Shown here: piece after piece, positions 36,281-44,319 of the stretch
Numbering within the stretch: the first letter of the stretch is position 1
How the letters are laid out: each line of letters begins with the position of its first letter
Assembly (NCBI RefSeq): GCF_040654195.1
Contig: NZ_JBFAHM010000008.1
Span: 385,487 to 449,486, forward strand
Length of the DNA: 64,000 nt
Direction: 5' to 3'
DNA from: Hamadaea sp013361475
GTDB taxonomy: Bacteria; Actinomycetota; Actinomycetes; Mycobacteriales; Micromonosporaceae
The notes under the pieces: model-generated
Told to the model about the DNA's origin: nothing
The model's input: only the letters and a program-made list of their open reading frames with translations
Databases searched by the model: none
Translations under genes and position numbers: made by a program

Positions 36281-36853
36281 TCAGCGCCCGAGCCCGAACG
36301 GGCTGGGCCCAGCCTGCGGATGGACGGTATGCGGGCTGACCTTGATCCGGGTGTTGGCCGGGTCGTACCAGTCGGCGCGCCGGATCTCCTTCAGCGCCTT
36401 CTTGCGCTCGTCGGTCGCCAGCCGGTCGATGAAGATCACCCCGTCGAGGTGGTCGGTCTCGTGCTGGACGCAGCGGGCCATCAGCCCGGTGCCGACGATC
36501 TGCATCGGGTCGCCCGCCTCGTTGAAGCCCTTGGCCACCACGTTCTGCCGGCGCTTGGTGTCGAAGTAGAGGCCGGGCAGCGACAGGCAGCCCTCCTGGC
36601 CGTCCTGCTCCTCGTCGTCGGGGAACTCCAGCACCGGGTTGATCAGGTGCCCGACGACGTCGTCGACGTCGAAGGTGAACACTCGCAGGCCGACGCCGAT
36701 CTGCGGGGCGGCCAGGCCGGCCCCGCCGTTCTTGCGCATCGTCTCCACGAGGTCCCCGACGAGCCGCCGCAGCTCCTTGTCGAAGTCGACCACGGGGTCT
36801 GCCGGCGTACGCAGAACCGGGTCGCCGAAGTAGCGGATGGGCTGGACGGTCAC
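36281..36853 (-). CDS. def: Peptide deformylase
   Basis: A 190-residue iron/zinc hydrolase that removes the formyl group from nascent proteins. The three motifs are complete: GAGLAAPQIG, EGCLSLPG (metal Cys) and QHETDHLDG (two metal His and catalytic Glu). The start is the GTG at 36853 with GGAG upstream; an ATG much further upstream gives non-family sequence. The C-terminal extension to HPQAGPSPFGLGR is slightly longer than usual. It starts the def-fmt-rsmB unit. Confidence 0.95.
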   Translation of the reverse strand: MTVQPIRYFGDPVLRTPADPVVDFDKELRRLVGDLVETMRKNGGAGLAAPQIGVGLRVFTFDVDDVVGHLINPVLEFPDDEEQDGQEGCLSLPGLYFDTKRRQNVVAKGFNEAGDPMQIVGTGLMARCVQHETDHLDGVIFIDRLATDERKKALKEIRRADWYDPANTRIKVSPHTVHPQAGPSPFGLGR

Positions 36854-36995
36854 CTTGGACGGCTCCTTTGTCAACGCGGGTGCAAGCGCTCCCCAGTCTA
36901 CGGACTGACCGGATGTCTCCAGGACGACTGCGGGGGCAGCCCTCGCCAGCCTAGTCTTTGTCGGAGATGTCCGAATCCGTTGACTGGGGGTCGTC

Positions 36996-37295
36996 ATGAA
37001 CTTTGTCCAGATCGTGGAGTACGAGACCGAGCGCGCCGACGAGATCGCCGAGCTGATGGGCAAGCGCCGGGACGAGGCGATGGCGAGCGGGGAGCGGCCG
37101 CCGTTCACCCAGCTCCTCGTCACGCGGGACCGGGACAACCCGAACCGCTATCTCACGATCATCGAGTTCTCGTCGTACGACGAGGCCATGGCCAACAGCG
37201 ACCGGCCCGAGACCGACGCGATGGCCAAGGAACTGGCCCAGCTCTGCACACGCGGCCCGGTCTACCACAACCTCGACGTCCTCGACCGCGCGTGA
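36996..37295 (+). CDS. Small protein, probable dimeric alpha-beta barrel (ABM-like)
   Basis: A 99-residue protein: MNFVQIVEYETERADEIAEL, then a helix, LLVTRDRDNPNRYLTIIEFSSYDEAMANS and a C-terminal YHNLDVLDRA strand. The strand-helix-strand-strand-helix-strand order resembles antibiotic-biosynthesis-monooxygenase-type proteins; no catalytic residues can be assigned. ATG at 36996 with GGGGG 5 nt upstream. It is divergent from def (142 bp between them) and 43 nt upstream of rpe. Confidence 0.75.
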   Translation: MNFVQIVEYETERADEIAELMGKRRDEAMASGERPPFTQLLVTRDRDNPNRYLTIIEFSSYDEAMANSDRPETDAMAKELAQLCTRGPVYHNLDVLDRA

Positions 37296-37326
37296 GTACT
37301 CCGGCGGCCGAGCCGGTGAGATGACC

Positions 37327-37332
37327 TAGGCT
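37327..37332 (+). promoter_or_regulatory. Candidate -10 for leaderless rpe mRNA
   Basis: TAGGCT is followed by 6 nt and then the GTG start, so transcription would begin at or next to the start codon. No Shine-Dalgarno is present. No good -35 is visible. Confidence 0.5.
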
Positions 37333-37338
37333 GGGCGC

Positions 37339-37992
37339 GTGACGCCGATCATCGCGCCCAGCCTGCTCGCCGCCGACTTCGCCCGGCTCGCCGAGGCCGC
37401 CCAGGCCGTCCACACCGACGCCGACTGGCTGCACGTGGACGTCATGGACTACCACTTCGTCCCGAACCTGACGATCGGGCTGCCGGTCGTCCAGAGCCTG
37501 CGGGCGGCGACGGATCATCCGCTGGACTGCCACCTCATGATCGAGGCGCCGGAGCGGTGGGCCGTCGGGTACGCCGAGGCCGGCGCGTACAACGTGAGCT
37601 TCCACGTGGAGGCGGCGGCCGATCCGATCGCGCTCGCCAAGGACCTGCGGGCGGCCGGGTCGAAGGCCGGGCTGGCGGTCGACCGGGACACCCCGATCGA
37701 GCCCTATCTGGAGCTGCTGCCGCACTTCGACACGCTCCTGATCATGACGATCAAGGCCGGTTTCGGCGGCCAGAAGTTCCTGCCCGAGATGCTCGACAAG
37801 GTACGCACGGCGCGCCGTTACGCCGACGCCGAGGGTCTGGAGATCCGGGTCGAGGTCGACGGCGGCATCGCCGCGGACACCATCGAGCAGGCGGCCGGGG
37901 CCGGAGCGGACGCGTTCGTGGCCGGGACCGCCGTGTTCGGCGCGGCCGATCCGGCGGAGGCCTGCCGCCGCCTGCGTGCCCTGGTCGGCTAG
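37339..37992 (+). CDS. rpe: Ribulose-phosphate 3-epimerase
   Basis: A 217-residue TIM-barrel enzyme of the pentose phosphate pathway. It has IAPSLLAADFARL, WLHVDVMDYHFVPNLTIG, DCHLMIEAPERW, VEAAADP, IMTIKAGFGGQKFLPEMLDKV and VEVDGGIAADTI. The metal and catalytic residues (HVDVMD, CHLM, VDGGI) are intact. GTG at 37339 appears leaderless. Its product pool feeds the adjacent riboflavin genes (ribulose 5-phosphate). The stop codon lies in a tandem duplication. Confidence 0.95.
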   Translation: MTPIIAPSLLAADFARLAEAAQAVHTDADWLHVDVMDYHFVPNLTIGLPVVQSLRAATDHPLDCHLMIEAPERWAVGYAEAGAYNVSFHVEAAADPIALAKDLRAAGSKAGLAVDRDTPIEPYLELLPHFDTLLIMTIKAGFGGQKFLPEMLDKVRTARRYADAEGLEIRVEVDGGIAADTIEQAAGAGADAFVAGTAVFGAADPAEACRRLRALVG

Positions 37993-38035
37993 CCGGCCTC
38001 GCGGCAGCAGTCGGCTGGCCGGCCTTGCGGCAGCA
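37984..38035. repeat. Tandem duplication spanning the rpe stop codon (2 x 26 bp)
   Basis: Unit 1 (37984-38009) includes the last codons and TAG stop of rpe: GTCGGCTAGCCGGCCT, then CGCGGCAGCA. Unit 2 (38010-38035) differs at two bases, one of which turns the stop TAG into TGG. The rest of 38036-38201 holds half-element B3 and a candidate -10. Confidence 0.9.
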
Positions 38036-38107
38036 GCCAGGCAGCCTCGTAGAAATAGTCAGCTGAGTCGTCTGACCTGATCCGCCGGTCCGCTACAGCC
38101 GGACAGC

Positions 38108-38137
38108 CCAAGATTCGACGCGGATCACTGATCCGTC
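38108..38137. repeat. Family B half-element B3
   Basis: CCAAGATTCGAC, then GCGGATCA, then CTGATCCGTC is equivalent to the right arm of family B. A matching left arm is not recognisable just upstream, so this is a decayed or solo arm. It lies between rpe and the response regulator, both on the plus strand. Confidence 0.7.
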
Positions 38138-38201
38138 CGGGCGTCGTCCGCGTAGACTTCGACAACGCCAGTCTGGTGCGCGCGGGATAGCATGCACCAC
38201 A

Positions 38202-39269
38202 ATGGACAGTGGGGTCGGCTTGGGTTTCCCGGGACACGGCGGCGACGCCGAGGTCATCCTGGTCGTCGACGACGACCGCGACATCGTGCGGTTCGTCGAG
38301 GTGAACCTGCGGCTGCACGGCTTCGAGGTGATGACCGCCCACGACGGGGAAGAGGCGCTGACCGTCATCGAGCAGCGGCGCCCCGATCTGGTCATCGTGG
38401 ACCTGATGATGCCCACTTTGGACGGCATCGGGCTGACGCGGCGGCTGCGCGCCGACCCGCTGATGGCGGCGTTGCCGATCATCATGCTGACGGCCCGGGC
38501 GATGACCGCCGACAAGGTGCTCGGCCTGTCCGCCGGAGCCGACGACTACCTCGTCAAGCCGTTCGACACCCTGGAACTGGTCGCCCGCGTCCGCTCGACG
38601 CTGCGGCGCAACCAGGAGTACCGCGAGGTGTCGCCGCTGACCGGGCTGCCCGGCAACACCCGCATCCTGCGGGAGATCTCCGACCGGGTGCAGAGCGGCT
38701 GCGACTACGCGGTCTGCTACATCGACGTCGACCGGTTCAAGACGGTCAACGACGCGTACGGGTTCGGCCGGGGGGACGAGTTCATCACCGCGCTGGCCCG
38801 GTCGCTGCATCGGGCGGTCGCCGAGGCCGGCCTGCCGCCGGTGTTCCTCGGGCACGTCGGCGGCGACGACTTCGTCCTCGTGCTCACCCCCGACCAGGTA
38901 CGCCCCGTGACCACCCGGTCGGTGGAGCTGTTCGAGTCGGCCGCCGACGACCTCTACGACCCCGAGGCGGCCGCGCGCGGTTACCTGGAGCTGACCGATC
39001 GCCGGGGCAACGTGCAGCGGGCCAACCTGGTCACCCTTTCGATCGGGGTCGCCTTGTCGACGGCTCGGCAGTTCGACGACCCGCGCGAGGTGATCGCGGC
39101 GGCGTCGGAGATGAAATCGGTCGCCAAGAGCCAGCCGGGCTCGTTCGTGGCGATCGACCGCCGCCGGATGGACGACGAGCCGGAGAGCGGGGGATTCGGC
39201 GACTACAGCACTCCGCCGCACGGCATCCCGCTGCCGCGGACGCCCTCCGAGCACGGCGCTGAGCTGTGA
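38202..39269 (+). CDS. Response regulator with receiver and degenerate GGDEF (GGDDF) domain
   Basis: A 355-residue cytoplasmic protein. Residues ~17-133 are a CheY-like receiver (acidic DDD 23-25, phospho-Asp 67 in DLVIVDLMMP, Lys 119 in LVKPF). Residues ~143-330 are a GGDEF-type domain starting SPLTGLPGN, with YIDVDRFKTVNDAYGFGRGDEF and the active loop reading GGDDF (220-224). No RxxD inhibitory site precedes the loop. It may be a weak diguanylate cyclase or a c-di-GMP/GTP sensor. BldD, a c-di-GMP receptor, is also in this window. TAGCAT (38188-38193) ends 8 nt before the ATG, so the mRNA may be leaderless. The tail from about 335 is Pro/Gly-rich. Confidence 0.85.
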   Translation: MDSGVGLGFPGHGGDAEVILVVDDDRDIVRFVEVNLRLHGFEVMTAHDGEEALTVIEQRRPDLVIVDLMMPTLDGIGLTRRLRADPLMAALPIIMLTARAMTADKVLGLSAGADDYLVKPFDTLELVARVRSTLRRNQEYREVSPLTGLPGNTRILREISDRVQSGCDYAVCYIDVDRFKTVNDAYGFGRGDEFITALARSLHRAVAEAGLPPVFLGHVGGDDFVLVLTPDQVRPVTTRSVELFESAADDLYDPEAAARGYLELTDRRGNVQRANLVTLSIGVALSTARQFDDPREVIAAASEMKSVAKSQPGSFVAIDRRRMDDEPESGGFGDYSTPPHGIPLPRTPSEHGAEL

Positions 39270-39330
39270 TCAAGGTATCCCGGGCAGCCCGGGGCTGACC
39301 CGTGTGCCGGCCCTGCGGGAAGATGTGCCC

Positions 39331-40395
39331 ATGACGGAGGCCACACCCGCCGAGCACGCCGCGATGGCCCGGGCGATCGAACTCGCCGCTCGCGGTCTCG
39401 GCACGACCAGCCCGAACCCCGTGGTGGGCTGTGTGATCCTGGACAGCTCGGGGGAGGTCGCCGGCGAGGGCTTCCACGCGTACGCCGGTGGGCCGCACGC
39501 CGAGATCGTGGCGCTCGCCCAGGCGGGGGAGCGGGCCAAGGGCGGCACCGCGGTGGTGACCCTGGAGCCGTGCAATCACACCGGCCGGACCGGCCCGTGC
39601 AGTCAGGCCCTGATCCGGGCCGGCGTGGCGCGCGTGGTGATCGCCGTCCTCGATCCGACCGACGCCGCCAAGGGTGGCGCGGAGACCCTCCGGGAATCCG
39701 GCGTGCAGGTCGTCGCCGGCGTACGCGAGGCCGAGGCGACCCGGGGCAACGTCATGTGGCTGTCTTCGGTCCGCCGCAAGCGGCCGTACCTCATCTGGAA
39801 GTTCGCCTCCACAGTGGATGGAAGGTCGGCGGCGGAGGACGGGACCAGCATGTGGATCACGTCCGAGGCCTCCCGGATGGACGTGCACGCGCTCCGGGGC
39901 ACGGTGGACGCGATCATCGTCGGCGTCGGCACCGTCATCGCCGACGACTCCCGGTTGACCGCTCGGAATCTCCGGGACGGCAGCCTGGCCATCCGGCAAC
40001 CACTGCGCGTCGTCGTGGACTCCATTGGGCGTACCCCTGAGAACGCGAAGGTCAGGGACGGCGCGGCCGCGACCTGGATCGCGACCTCGGCCGAGGTGGG
40101 CGCGGACGCCGACGGGCGCGTGGACCTGGTGGCGCTGATGAGCCGGATGTATGAGCGGGGCGTGCGCAGCGCCCTGCTGGAGGGCGGCCCCACGCTGGCC
40201 GGAGCGTTCCTCGCGGCCGGGCTGGTCGACAAGATCGTCGGATACGTGGCGCCGAAGCTGCTCGGCGGCGGCCCGGCGGCGCTCATGGGCGCCGGTGTGA
40301 AGACCATCACCGAGGCGATCGAACTCGATGTCACCGACGTTGACCGGGTTGGACCGGATCTCCGGATCACCGCCGTGCCGAAGAGGGAGAATTAG
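39331..40395 (+). CDS. ribD: Bifunctional diaminohydroxyphosphoribosylaminopyrimidine deaminase / 5-amino-6-(5-phosphoribosylamino)uracil reductase
   Basis: A 354-residue enzyme for steps 2 and 3 of riboflavin synthesis. The N-terminal deaminase has the zinc site in GGPHAEIVAL and LEPCNHTGRTGPCSQAL. The C-terminal reductase has LIWKFASTVDGRSAAEDGTSMWIT, DAIIVGVGTVIADDSRLTAR and LLEGGPTLAGAFL. ATG at 39331 chosen; GGGAAG lies about 10 nt upstream. The short gap before it contains no FMN riboswitch. First gene of ribD-ribE-ribBA-ribH. Confidence 0.95.
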   Translation: MTEATPAEHAAMARAIELAARGLGTTSPNPVVGCVILDSSGEVAGEGFHAYAGGPHAEIVALAQAGERAKGGTAVVTLEPCNHTGRTGPCSQALIRAGVARVVIAVLDPTDAAKGGAETLRESGVQVVAGVREAEATRGNVMWLSSVRRKRPYLIWKFASTVDGRSAAEDGTSMWITSEASRMDVHALRGTVDAIIVGVGTVIADDSRLTARNLRDGSLAIRQPLRVVVDSIGRTPENAKVRDGAAATWIATSAEVGADADGRVDLVALMSRMYERGVRSALLEGGPTLAGAFLAAGLVDKIVGYVAPKLLGGGPAALMGAGVKTITEAIELDVTDVDRVGPDLRITAVPKREN

Positions 40396-40397
40396 GC

Positions 40398-41009
40398 GTG
40401 TTCACCGGCATTGTCGAGGAGCTGGGCGAGGTAGTCGAGCTCACCTGGAAGGGCGAGGGCGCGCGGCTGGCGATCAAAGGGCCGGTGGTGACCTCCGACG
40501 CCGGCCACGGCGACTCCATCGCGGTCAACGGCGTCTGCCTGACCGTCGTCGAGAACCTGGGCGACACCTTCACCACCGAGGTCATGAAGGAGTCCTTCGA
40601 CCGCAGCTCGCTCGGCGCGCTCCAGGTCGGCGACCGGGTCAACCTGGAACGGGCGGTCAAGGTGTCCGACCGGCTCGGCGGGCACATCGTGCAGGGGCAC
40701 GTCGACGGGGTCGCCACGATCACCGAGCGCGTCCCGGGCGACCTGTGGGAGACCGTACGGTTCACTCTTCCGGAGGATCTTTCCCGCTACATCGTGGAGA
40801 AGGGCTCCATCACGGTCGACGGCATCTCGCTGACTGTGACCGAGATCTCCGAAGTTGCGTTCGCCGTGAGCCTGATCCCCACCACACTGGAGGTGACCAC
40901 GCTCGGCCGTAAGGGCGTCGGCGACCAGGTGAACCTGGAGGTCGACGTGATCGCCAAGTACGTCGAGAAGCTGGTGAGCACGGGCCGCACCGGAGGGAAC
41001 CAGGCATGA
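40398..41009 (+). CDS. ribE: Riboflavin synthase alpha chain
   Basis: A 203-residue protein with two homologous lumazine-binding domains. The N-terminal MFTGIVEELGEV is invariant in the family; GDSIAVNGVCLTV and the repeat GSITVDGISLTVTEI mark the two halves, and GGHIVQGHVDG the centre. It dismutates 6,7-dimethyl-8-ribityllumazine to riboflavin. GTG at 40398, 2 nt after ribD; ATGA overlap with ribBA. Confidence 0.95.
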   Translation: MFTGIVEELGEVVELTWKGEGARLAIKGPVVTSDAGHGDSIAVNGVCLTVVENLGDTFTTEVMKESFDRSSLGALQVGDRVNLERAVKVSDRLGGHIVQGHVDGVATITERVPGDLWETVRFTLPEDLSRYIVEKGSITVDGISLTVTEISEVAFAVSLIPTTLEVTTLGRKGVGDQVNLEVDVIAKYVEKLVSTGRTGGNQA

Positions 41010-42232
41010 CGTTGTCCTCGATCGAAACCGCGATCGCCGAGATCAAGGCCGGCAGGGCCGTCGTCGTCGTGGACGACGAGGACCGCGAGAACGAAGGCGA
41101 CCTGATCTTCGCGGCCGAGCTGGCCACGCCGGAGCTGCTCGCCTTCACCGTCCGCTACACCTCCGGCTACATCTGCGCGCCGGTGCTGGAGGCCGACGCC
41201 GACCGGCTGGACCTGCCGCCGCAGTGGCACACCAACCAGGACCGGCGGGGGACGGCGTACACGGTCACCGTCGACGCGCGCGAAGGCGTCAGCACGGGCA
41301 TCTCCGCCGCCGACCGGGCGCACACGATCCGGCTGCTGGCCGACCCCACGACCAGGCCCAGCGACCTGTCCCGCCCGGGGCACGTGGTGCCGCTGCGAGC
41401 CAAGTCGGGCGGTGTGCTGCGCCGGCCGGGGCACACCGAGGCCGCCGTCGACCTCGCCACCCTCGCCGGGCTGCGCCCGGCCGGGGTGCTCTGCGAGCTG
41501 ATCAACGACGACGGCACGATGATGCGGCTGCCCGAGCTGACCGCGTTCGCGCAGGAGCACGGACTCGCCATCATCTCCATCGCCGATCTCATCGAATACC
41601 GGCGCCGGACCGAGCGGCTCGTCGAGCGGATCGCCGGCGCCCGCCTGCCCACCGAGTACGGCGAGTTCACCGCGGTCGGTTACCGGGCCACCAACGACAA
41701 CGCCGAGCACATCGCCCTCGTCTTCGGCGAGATCGGCGACGGCGAGGACGTCCTCGTCCGGGTGCACTCCGAATGCCTGACCGGCGACGTCTTCGCCTCA
41801 CTGCGCTGCGACTGCGGTCCGCAGCTGCACGCGGCGCTGGAGCGGGTGGCCGAGGAGGGCCGCGGCGTCGTGCTCTACATGCGCGGGCACGAGGGCCGGG
41901 GCATCGGGCTGCTGCACAAGCTGCAGGCGTACCAGTTGCAGGACGGCGGCCGGGACACGGTGGACGCCAATCTCGACCTCGGGCTGCCGGCCGACGCCCG
42001 CGACTACGGCACCGGCGCGCAGATCCTCTACGACCTCGGCGTACGCACGATGCGGCTGCTCACCAACAACCCGGCCAAGCGGGCCGGGCTGGACGGCTAC
42101 GGGCTGTCCATCGTGGGCCGGGAGCCGCTGCCGGTCCGCCCGCACCCCGAGAACCTGCGCTATCTCCAGACCAAGCGGGACCGCATGGGTCACCTGATCG
42201 ATCTCGAACCGCCGACTGAAGGAGTCGCCTGA
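41006..42232 (+). CDS. ribBA: Bifunctional 3,4-dihydroxy-2-butanone-4-phosphate synthase / GTP cyclohydrolase II
   Basis: A 408-residue fusion supplying both precursors of lumazine. The DHBP synthase half (1-~200) has VVVDDEDRENEGDLIFAAE, YTSGYICAP and RPGHVVPLRA followed by RPGHTEAAVDL. The cyclohydrolase half has RVHSECLTGDVFASLRCDCGPQL (zinc cysteines), YMRGHEGRGIGL and DYGTGAQIL. Both catalytic sets look intact. Coupled to ribE (ATGA) and ribH (TGATG). Confidence 0.96.
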   Translation: MTLSSIETAIAEIKAGRAVVVVDDEDRENEGDLIFAAELATPELLAFTVRYTSGYICAPVLEADADRLDLPPQWHTNQDRRGTAYTVTVDAREGVSTGISAADRAHTIRLLADPTTRPSDLSRPGHVVPLRAKSGGVLRRPGHTEAAVDLATLAGLRPAGVLCELINDDGTMMRLPELTAFAQEHGLAIISIADLIEYRRRTERLVERIAGARLPTEYGEFTAVGYRATNDNAEHIALVFGEIGDGEDVLVRVHSECLTGDVFASLRCDCGPQLHAALERVAEEGRGVVLYMRGHEGRGIGLLHKLQAYQLQDGGRDTVDANLDLGLPADARDYGTGAQILYDLGVRTMRLLTNNPAKRAGLDGYGLSIVGREPLPVRPHPENLRYLQTKRDRMGHLIDLEPPTEGVA

Positions 42233-42702
42233 TGGCCGGATTCGGCGCGCCCGAGGACAACGCGGTCGACGCGCACGGGCTGACCCTGGGCGTCGTCGCC
42301 ACCCGCTGGAACGGCGAGCTGGTCGACCAGATGCTCGAGCGGGCGCTCGCGGCCGCGAAGGCCAGCGGGGTCAGCGACGTCGAGGTCCACCGGGTCGCCG
42401 GTTCGGTGGAGATCCCGGTCGTCGCGCAGGCGCTGGCGCGCCGCAAGGACGCCGTCGTCGCCCTCGGCGTCGTCGTGCGCGGCGACACCCCGCACTTCGA
42501 CTACGTCTGCCGGTCGGTCACCGACGGGCTGACCCGCGTCGCGCTCGACGAGCGGACGCCGGTGGGCCAGGGAGTCCTGACCGTCAACACGATCGAGCAG
42601 GCGCGCGACCGGGCCGGACTGCCAGGCTCGGCCGAGGACAAGGGCTGGGCGGCCACGATCGCGGCGCTCGACGTCGCGGTCACCCTGCGATCACTGACCT
42701 AG
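42232..42702 (+). CDS. ribH: 6,7-dimethyl-8-ribityllumazine synthase
   Basis: A 156-residue capsid-forming enzyme condensing the DHBP and pyrimidine precursors. It has VVATRWNGELVDQML, VHRVAGSVEIPVVAQAL, ALGVVVRGDTPHFDYVC with the catalytic His, and GVLTVNTIEQARDRAG. Its last five codons and stop form the first unit of a triple 16-bp tandem repeat. Confidence 0.95.
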   Translation: MAGFGAPEDNAVDAHGLTLGVVATRWNGELVDQMLERALAAAKASGVSDVEVHRVAGSVEIPVVAQALARRKDAVVALGVVVRGDTPHFDYVCRSVTDGLTRVALDERTPVGQGVLTVNTIEQARDRAGLPGSAEDKGWAATIAALDVAVTLRSLT

Positions 42703-42734
42703 GCGATCACTGACTTAGGCGATCACTGTCTTAG
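42687..42734. repeat. Triple 16-bp tandem repeat spanning the ribH stop codon
   Basis: GCGATCACTGACCTAG, GCGATCACTGACTTAG and GCGATCACTGTCTTAG follow one another without gap. The first encodes the last residues and TAG of ribH. Each unit ends in TAG, so the stop has been triplicated. Confidence 0.95.
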
Positions 42735-42778
42735 ATACGTCACTGGCGTCGGCTTCGCCGGGGGCGTTCACTGGACGC

Positions 42779-43609
42779 ATGCGGGTTCTCGCGGCTTCAC
42801 TCGGGCTCGTCCTGCTGGCGGGCTGCACGACTCCGGCGCCGGCACCGTCCGGGTCACCGTCTCCTTCCGGCGCGGCGTCCGCGTCGGCCTCGGCCGGCGG
42901 CAGCGCCTTGCTCGCCGTCTACTACACGCTCGCCGACAGGGGTACGCCGAAACTAGTGCGCGAATTCCACCGGTTGGCCGTCGCAGCGGACACGCCGGCC
43001 GGGAAGACCACGGCGGCGGTGGCGGAGATGCTGCGCCCCAGTGCCTCGGACCGGGACTACAGGACGTTGTGGCCGTCGAGCGTACGCGTCACCGGCAGCT
43101 CGGTCGAGGGCGATGTGGTCACGGTGGACCTCACGGGTCTCACCAGCGGCGTCGGAGCCGAGGCGGAGGGGCAGGCCATCCAGCAGCTCGTGTGGACGGC
43201 CACCGCGAACTCCGGGGCGTCCCGCGTACGCGTCCGGGTGGACGGCGCGGCGGTGGAGAGCGTCTTCGGCCATGTCTCGGTCAAGGATCCGGTGAGCCGG
43301 GCGCCGGCGATCGACACCCTGCATCTGGTCTGGGTGATCGGCCCGCAGGAGGGCGAGACCGTCGGCCGCGACGTGACCCTGCACTTGGCCGGGATCGTCT
43401 TCGAGAACACGCTGAACTACGAGATCCTGCAGAACGGCAAGGTCGTCCGGCATGAGGTCGTCACCCTCGAACCCGGACATCCGGCGATGGGGGAGAAGAA
43501 GGTGACGGTGCGGTTGTCGCCGGGCACCTACGTCGTGCAGGCCTACGAGATCTCGATGGCCGACAGCAGCCGGCAGCACGTCGACAACCACACCTTCACC
43601 GTGAGCTAG
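42779..43609 (+). CDS. GerMN- and Gmad2-domain lipoprotein
   Basis: A 276-residue exported lipoprotein. The signal peptide ends in lipobox LLAGC (Cys 16), followed by a Pro/Ser/Ala-rich linker to about residue 40. A GerMN (sporulation/spore germination) domain follows (LLAVYYTLADRGTPKLVREFHRL to SVRVTGSSVEGDVVTVDLTG), then a C-terminal Gmad2 immunoglobulin-like domain (VIGPQEGETVGRDVTLHLAGIVFENTLNYEIL). It is presumably cell-envelope associated; substrate or partner unknown. ATG at 42779 without Shine-Dalgarno. It converges on the MBL gene; their TAG stops share the palindrome CTAG. Confidence 0.85.
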   Translation: MRVLAASLGLVLLAGCTTPAPAPSGSPSPSGAASASASAGGSALLAVYYTLADRGTPKLVREFHRLAVAADTPAGKTTAAVAEMLRPSASDRDYRTLWPSSVRVTGSSVEGDVVTVDLTGLTSGVGAEAEGQAIQQLVWTATANSGASRVRVRVDGAAVESVFGHVSVKDPVSRAPAIDTLHLVWVIGPQEGETVGRDVTLHLAGIVFENTLNYEILQNGKVVRHEVVTLEPGHPAMGEKKVTVRLSPGTYVVQAYEISMADSSRQHVDNHTFTVS

Positions 43610-44235
43610 AGGTCGACTCCGCCGCCGATCGGAATGCGCGAGTAGGCCGTCTGCCCCTTCAGGTCCATCCAGCGGTCGAACCCGGCGAAGCCGATGTCCT
43701 CCGACAGCATCCGGTCGTGGATCGGGTGCGCCCGTTTCGGGGCGACCGCCCGGACGAAGTCCAGCGCCTCCCGCAGCTTGAGCCACGGCGCGGAGGCGGG
43801 CACGAGCAGTACGCCGACCTCCGCCTCCGGCACGAACAGCGCGTCACCGGGGTGGTAGAGCGCCCCGGACGAGGTCCCGACGAGGTAACCGACGTTGGCG
43901 CAGCCGGGCAGGCCCTCGTAGATCTCGGCGTGCCGGCCGCCGACCACGGTGACGTCGAACCCGGCGGCGGTGAACGTGTCACCGGTCGCGACGGTGGTCA
44001 CCGCTTCGCCCATCTTCTCCCGCAGCTCGCCGGCGATGAGCTCCGGCGCGAAGACGCGTACGTCCTGCTGAGTCAGGCGCTCGGCGTCCACGTGGTCGAA
44101 GTGCTCGTGGGTGATCAGGACGTCGGTGACACCCTCGAAGACCTCCGGCTCGGACCACACACCAGGGTCGATCAGCAGCGTCCGGTCGCCGTCGTGCAGG
44201 CGTACGCAGGCGTGCGTGAACTTGATCAACTGCAT
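43606..44235 (-). CDS. MBL-fold metal-dependent hydrolase
   Basis: A 209-residue metallo-beta-lactamase-fold protein. It begins MQLIKFTHACVRLHDGDRTLLIDPG and carries the zinc motif ITHEHFDHVDAERL, then GGRHAEIYEGLP, LYHPGDALFVPEAEV and HPIHDRML. It belongs to the broad UlaG/YcbL-like group; substrate unknown. The start is the ATG at 44235; TACGCT (44243-44248) 7 nt upstream suggests a leaderless mRNA. It is divergent from hisE, 84 bp apart. Confidence 0.85.
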   Translation of the reverse strand: MQLIKFTHACVRLHDGDRTLLIDPGVWSEPEVFEGVTDVLITHEHFDHVDAERLTQQDVRVFAPELIAGELREKMGEAVTTVATGDTFTAAGFDVTVVGGRHAEIYEGLPGCANVGYLVGTSSGALYHPGDALFVPEAEVGVLLVPASAPWLKLREALDFVRAVAPKRAHPIHDRMLSEDIGFAGFDRWMDLKGQTAYSRIPIGGGVDL

Positions 44236-44319
44236 GCGTCCGAGCGTACGCCGTTCTCGCTTCGTGGAACCGGTCACGTCCAAGGTCGCGCCGGCGACCA
44301 CGTCGGGCAGAATTGCGGC

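Noticed and set aside
39270..39330. FMN riboswitch before ribD
   Set aside because: The gap is only about 60 nt and lacks the conserved RFN sequence blocks.
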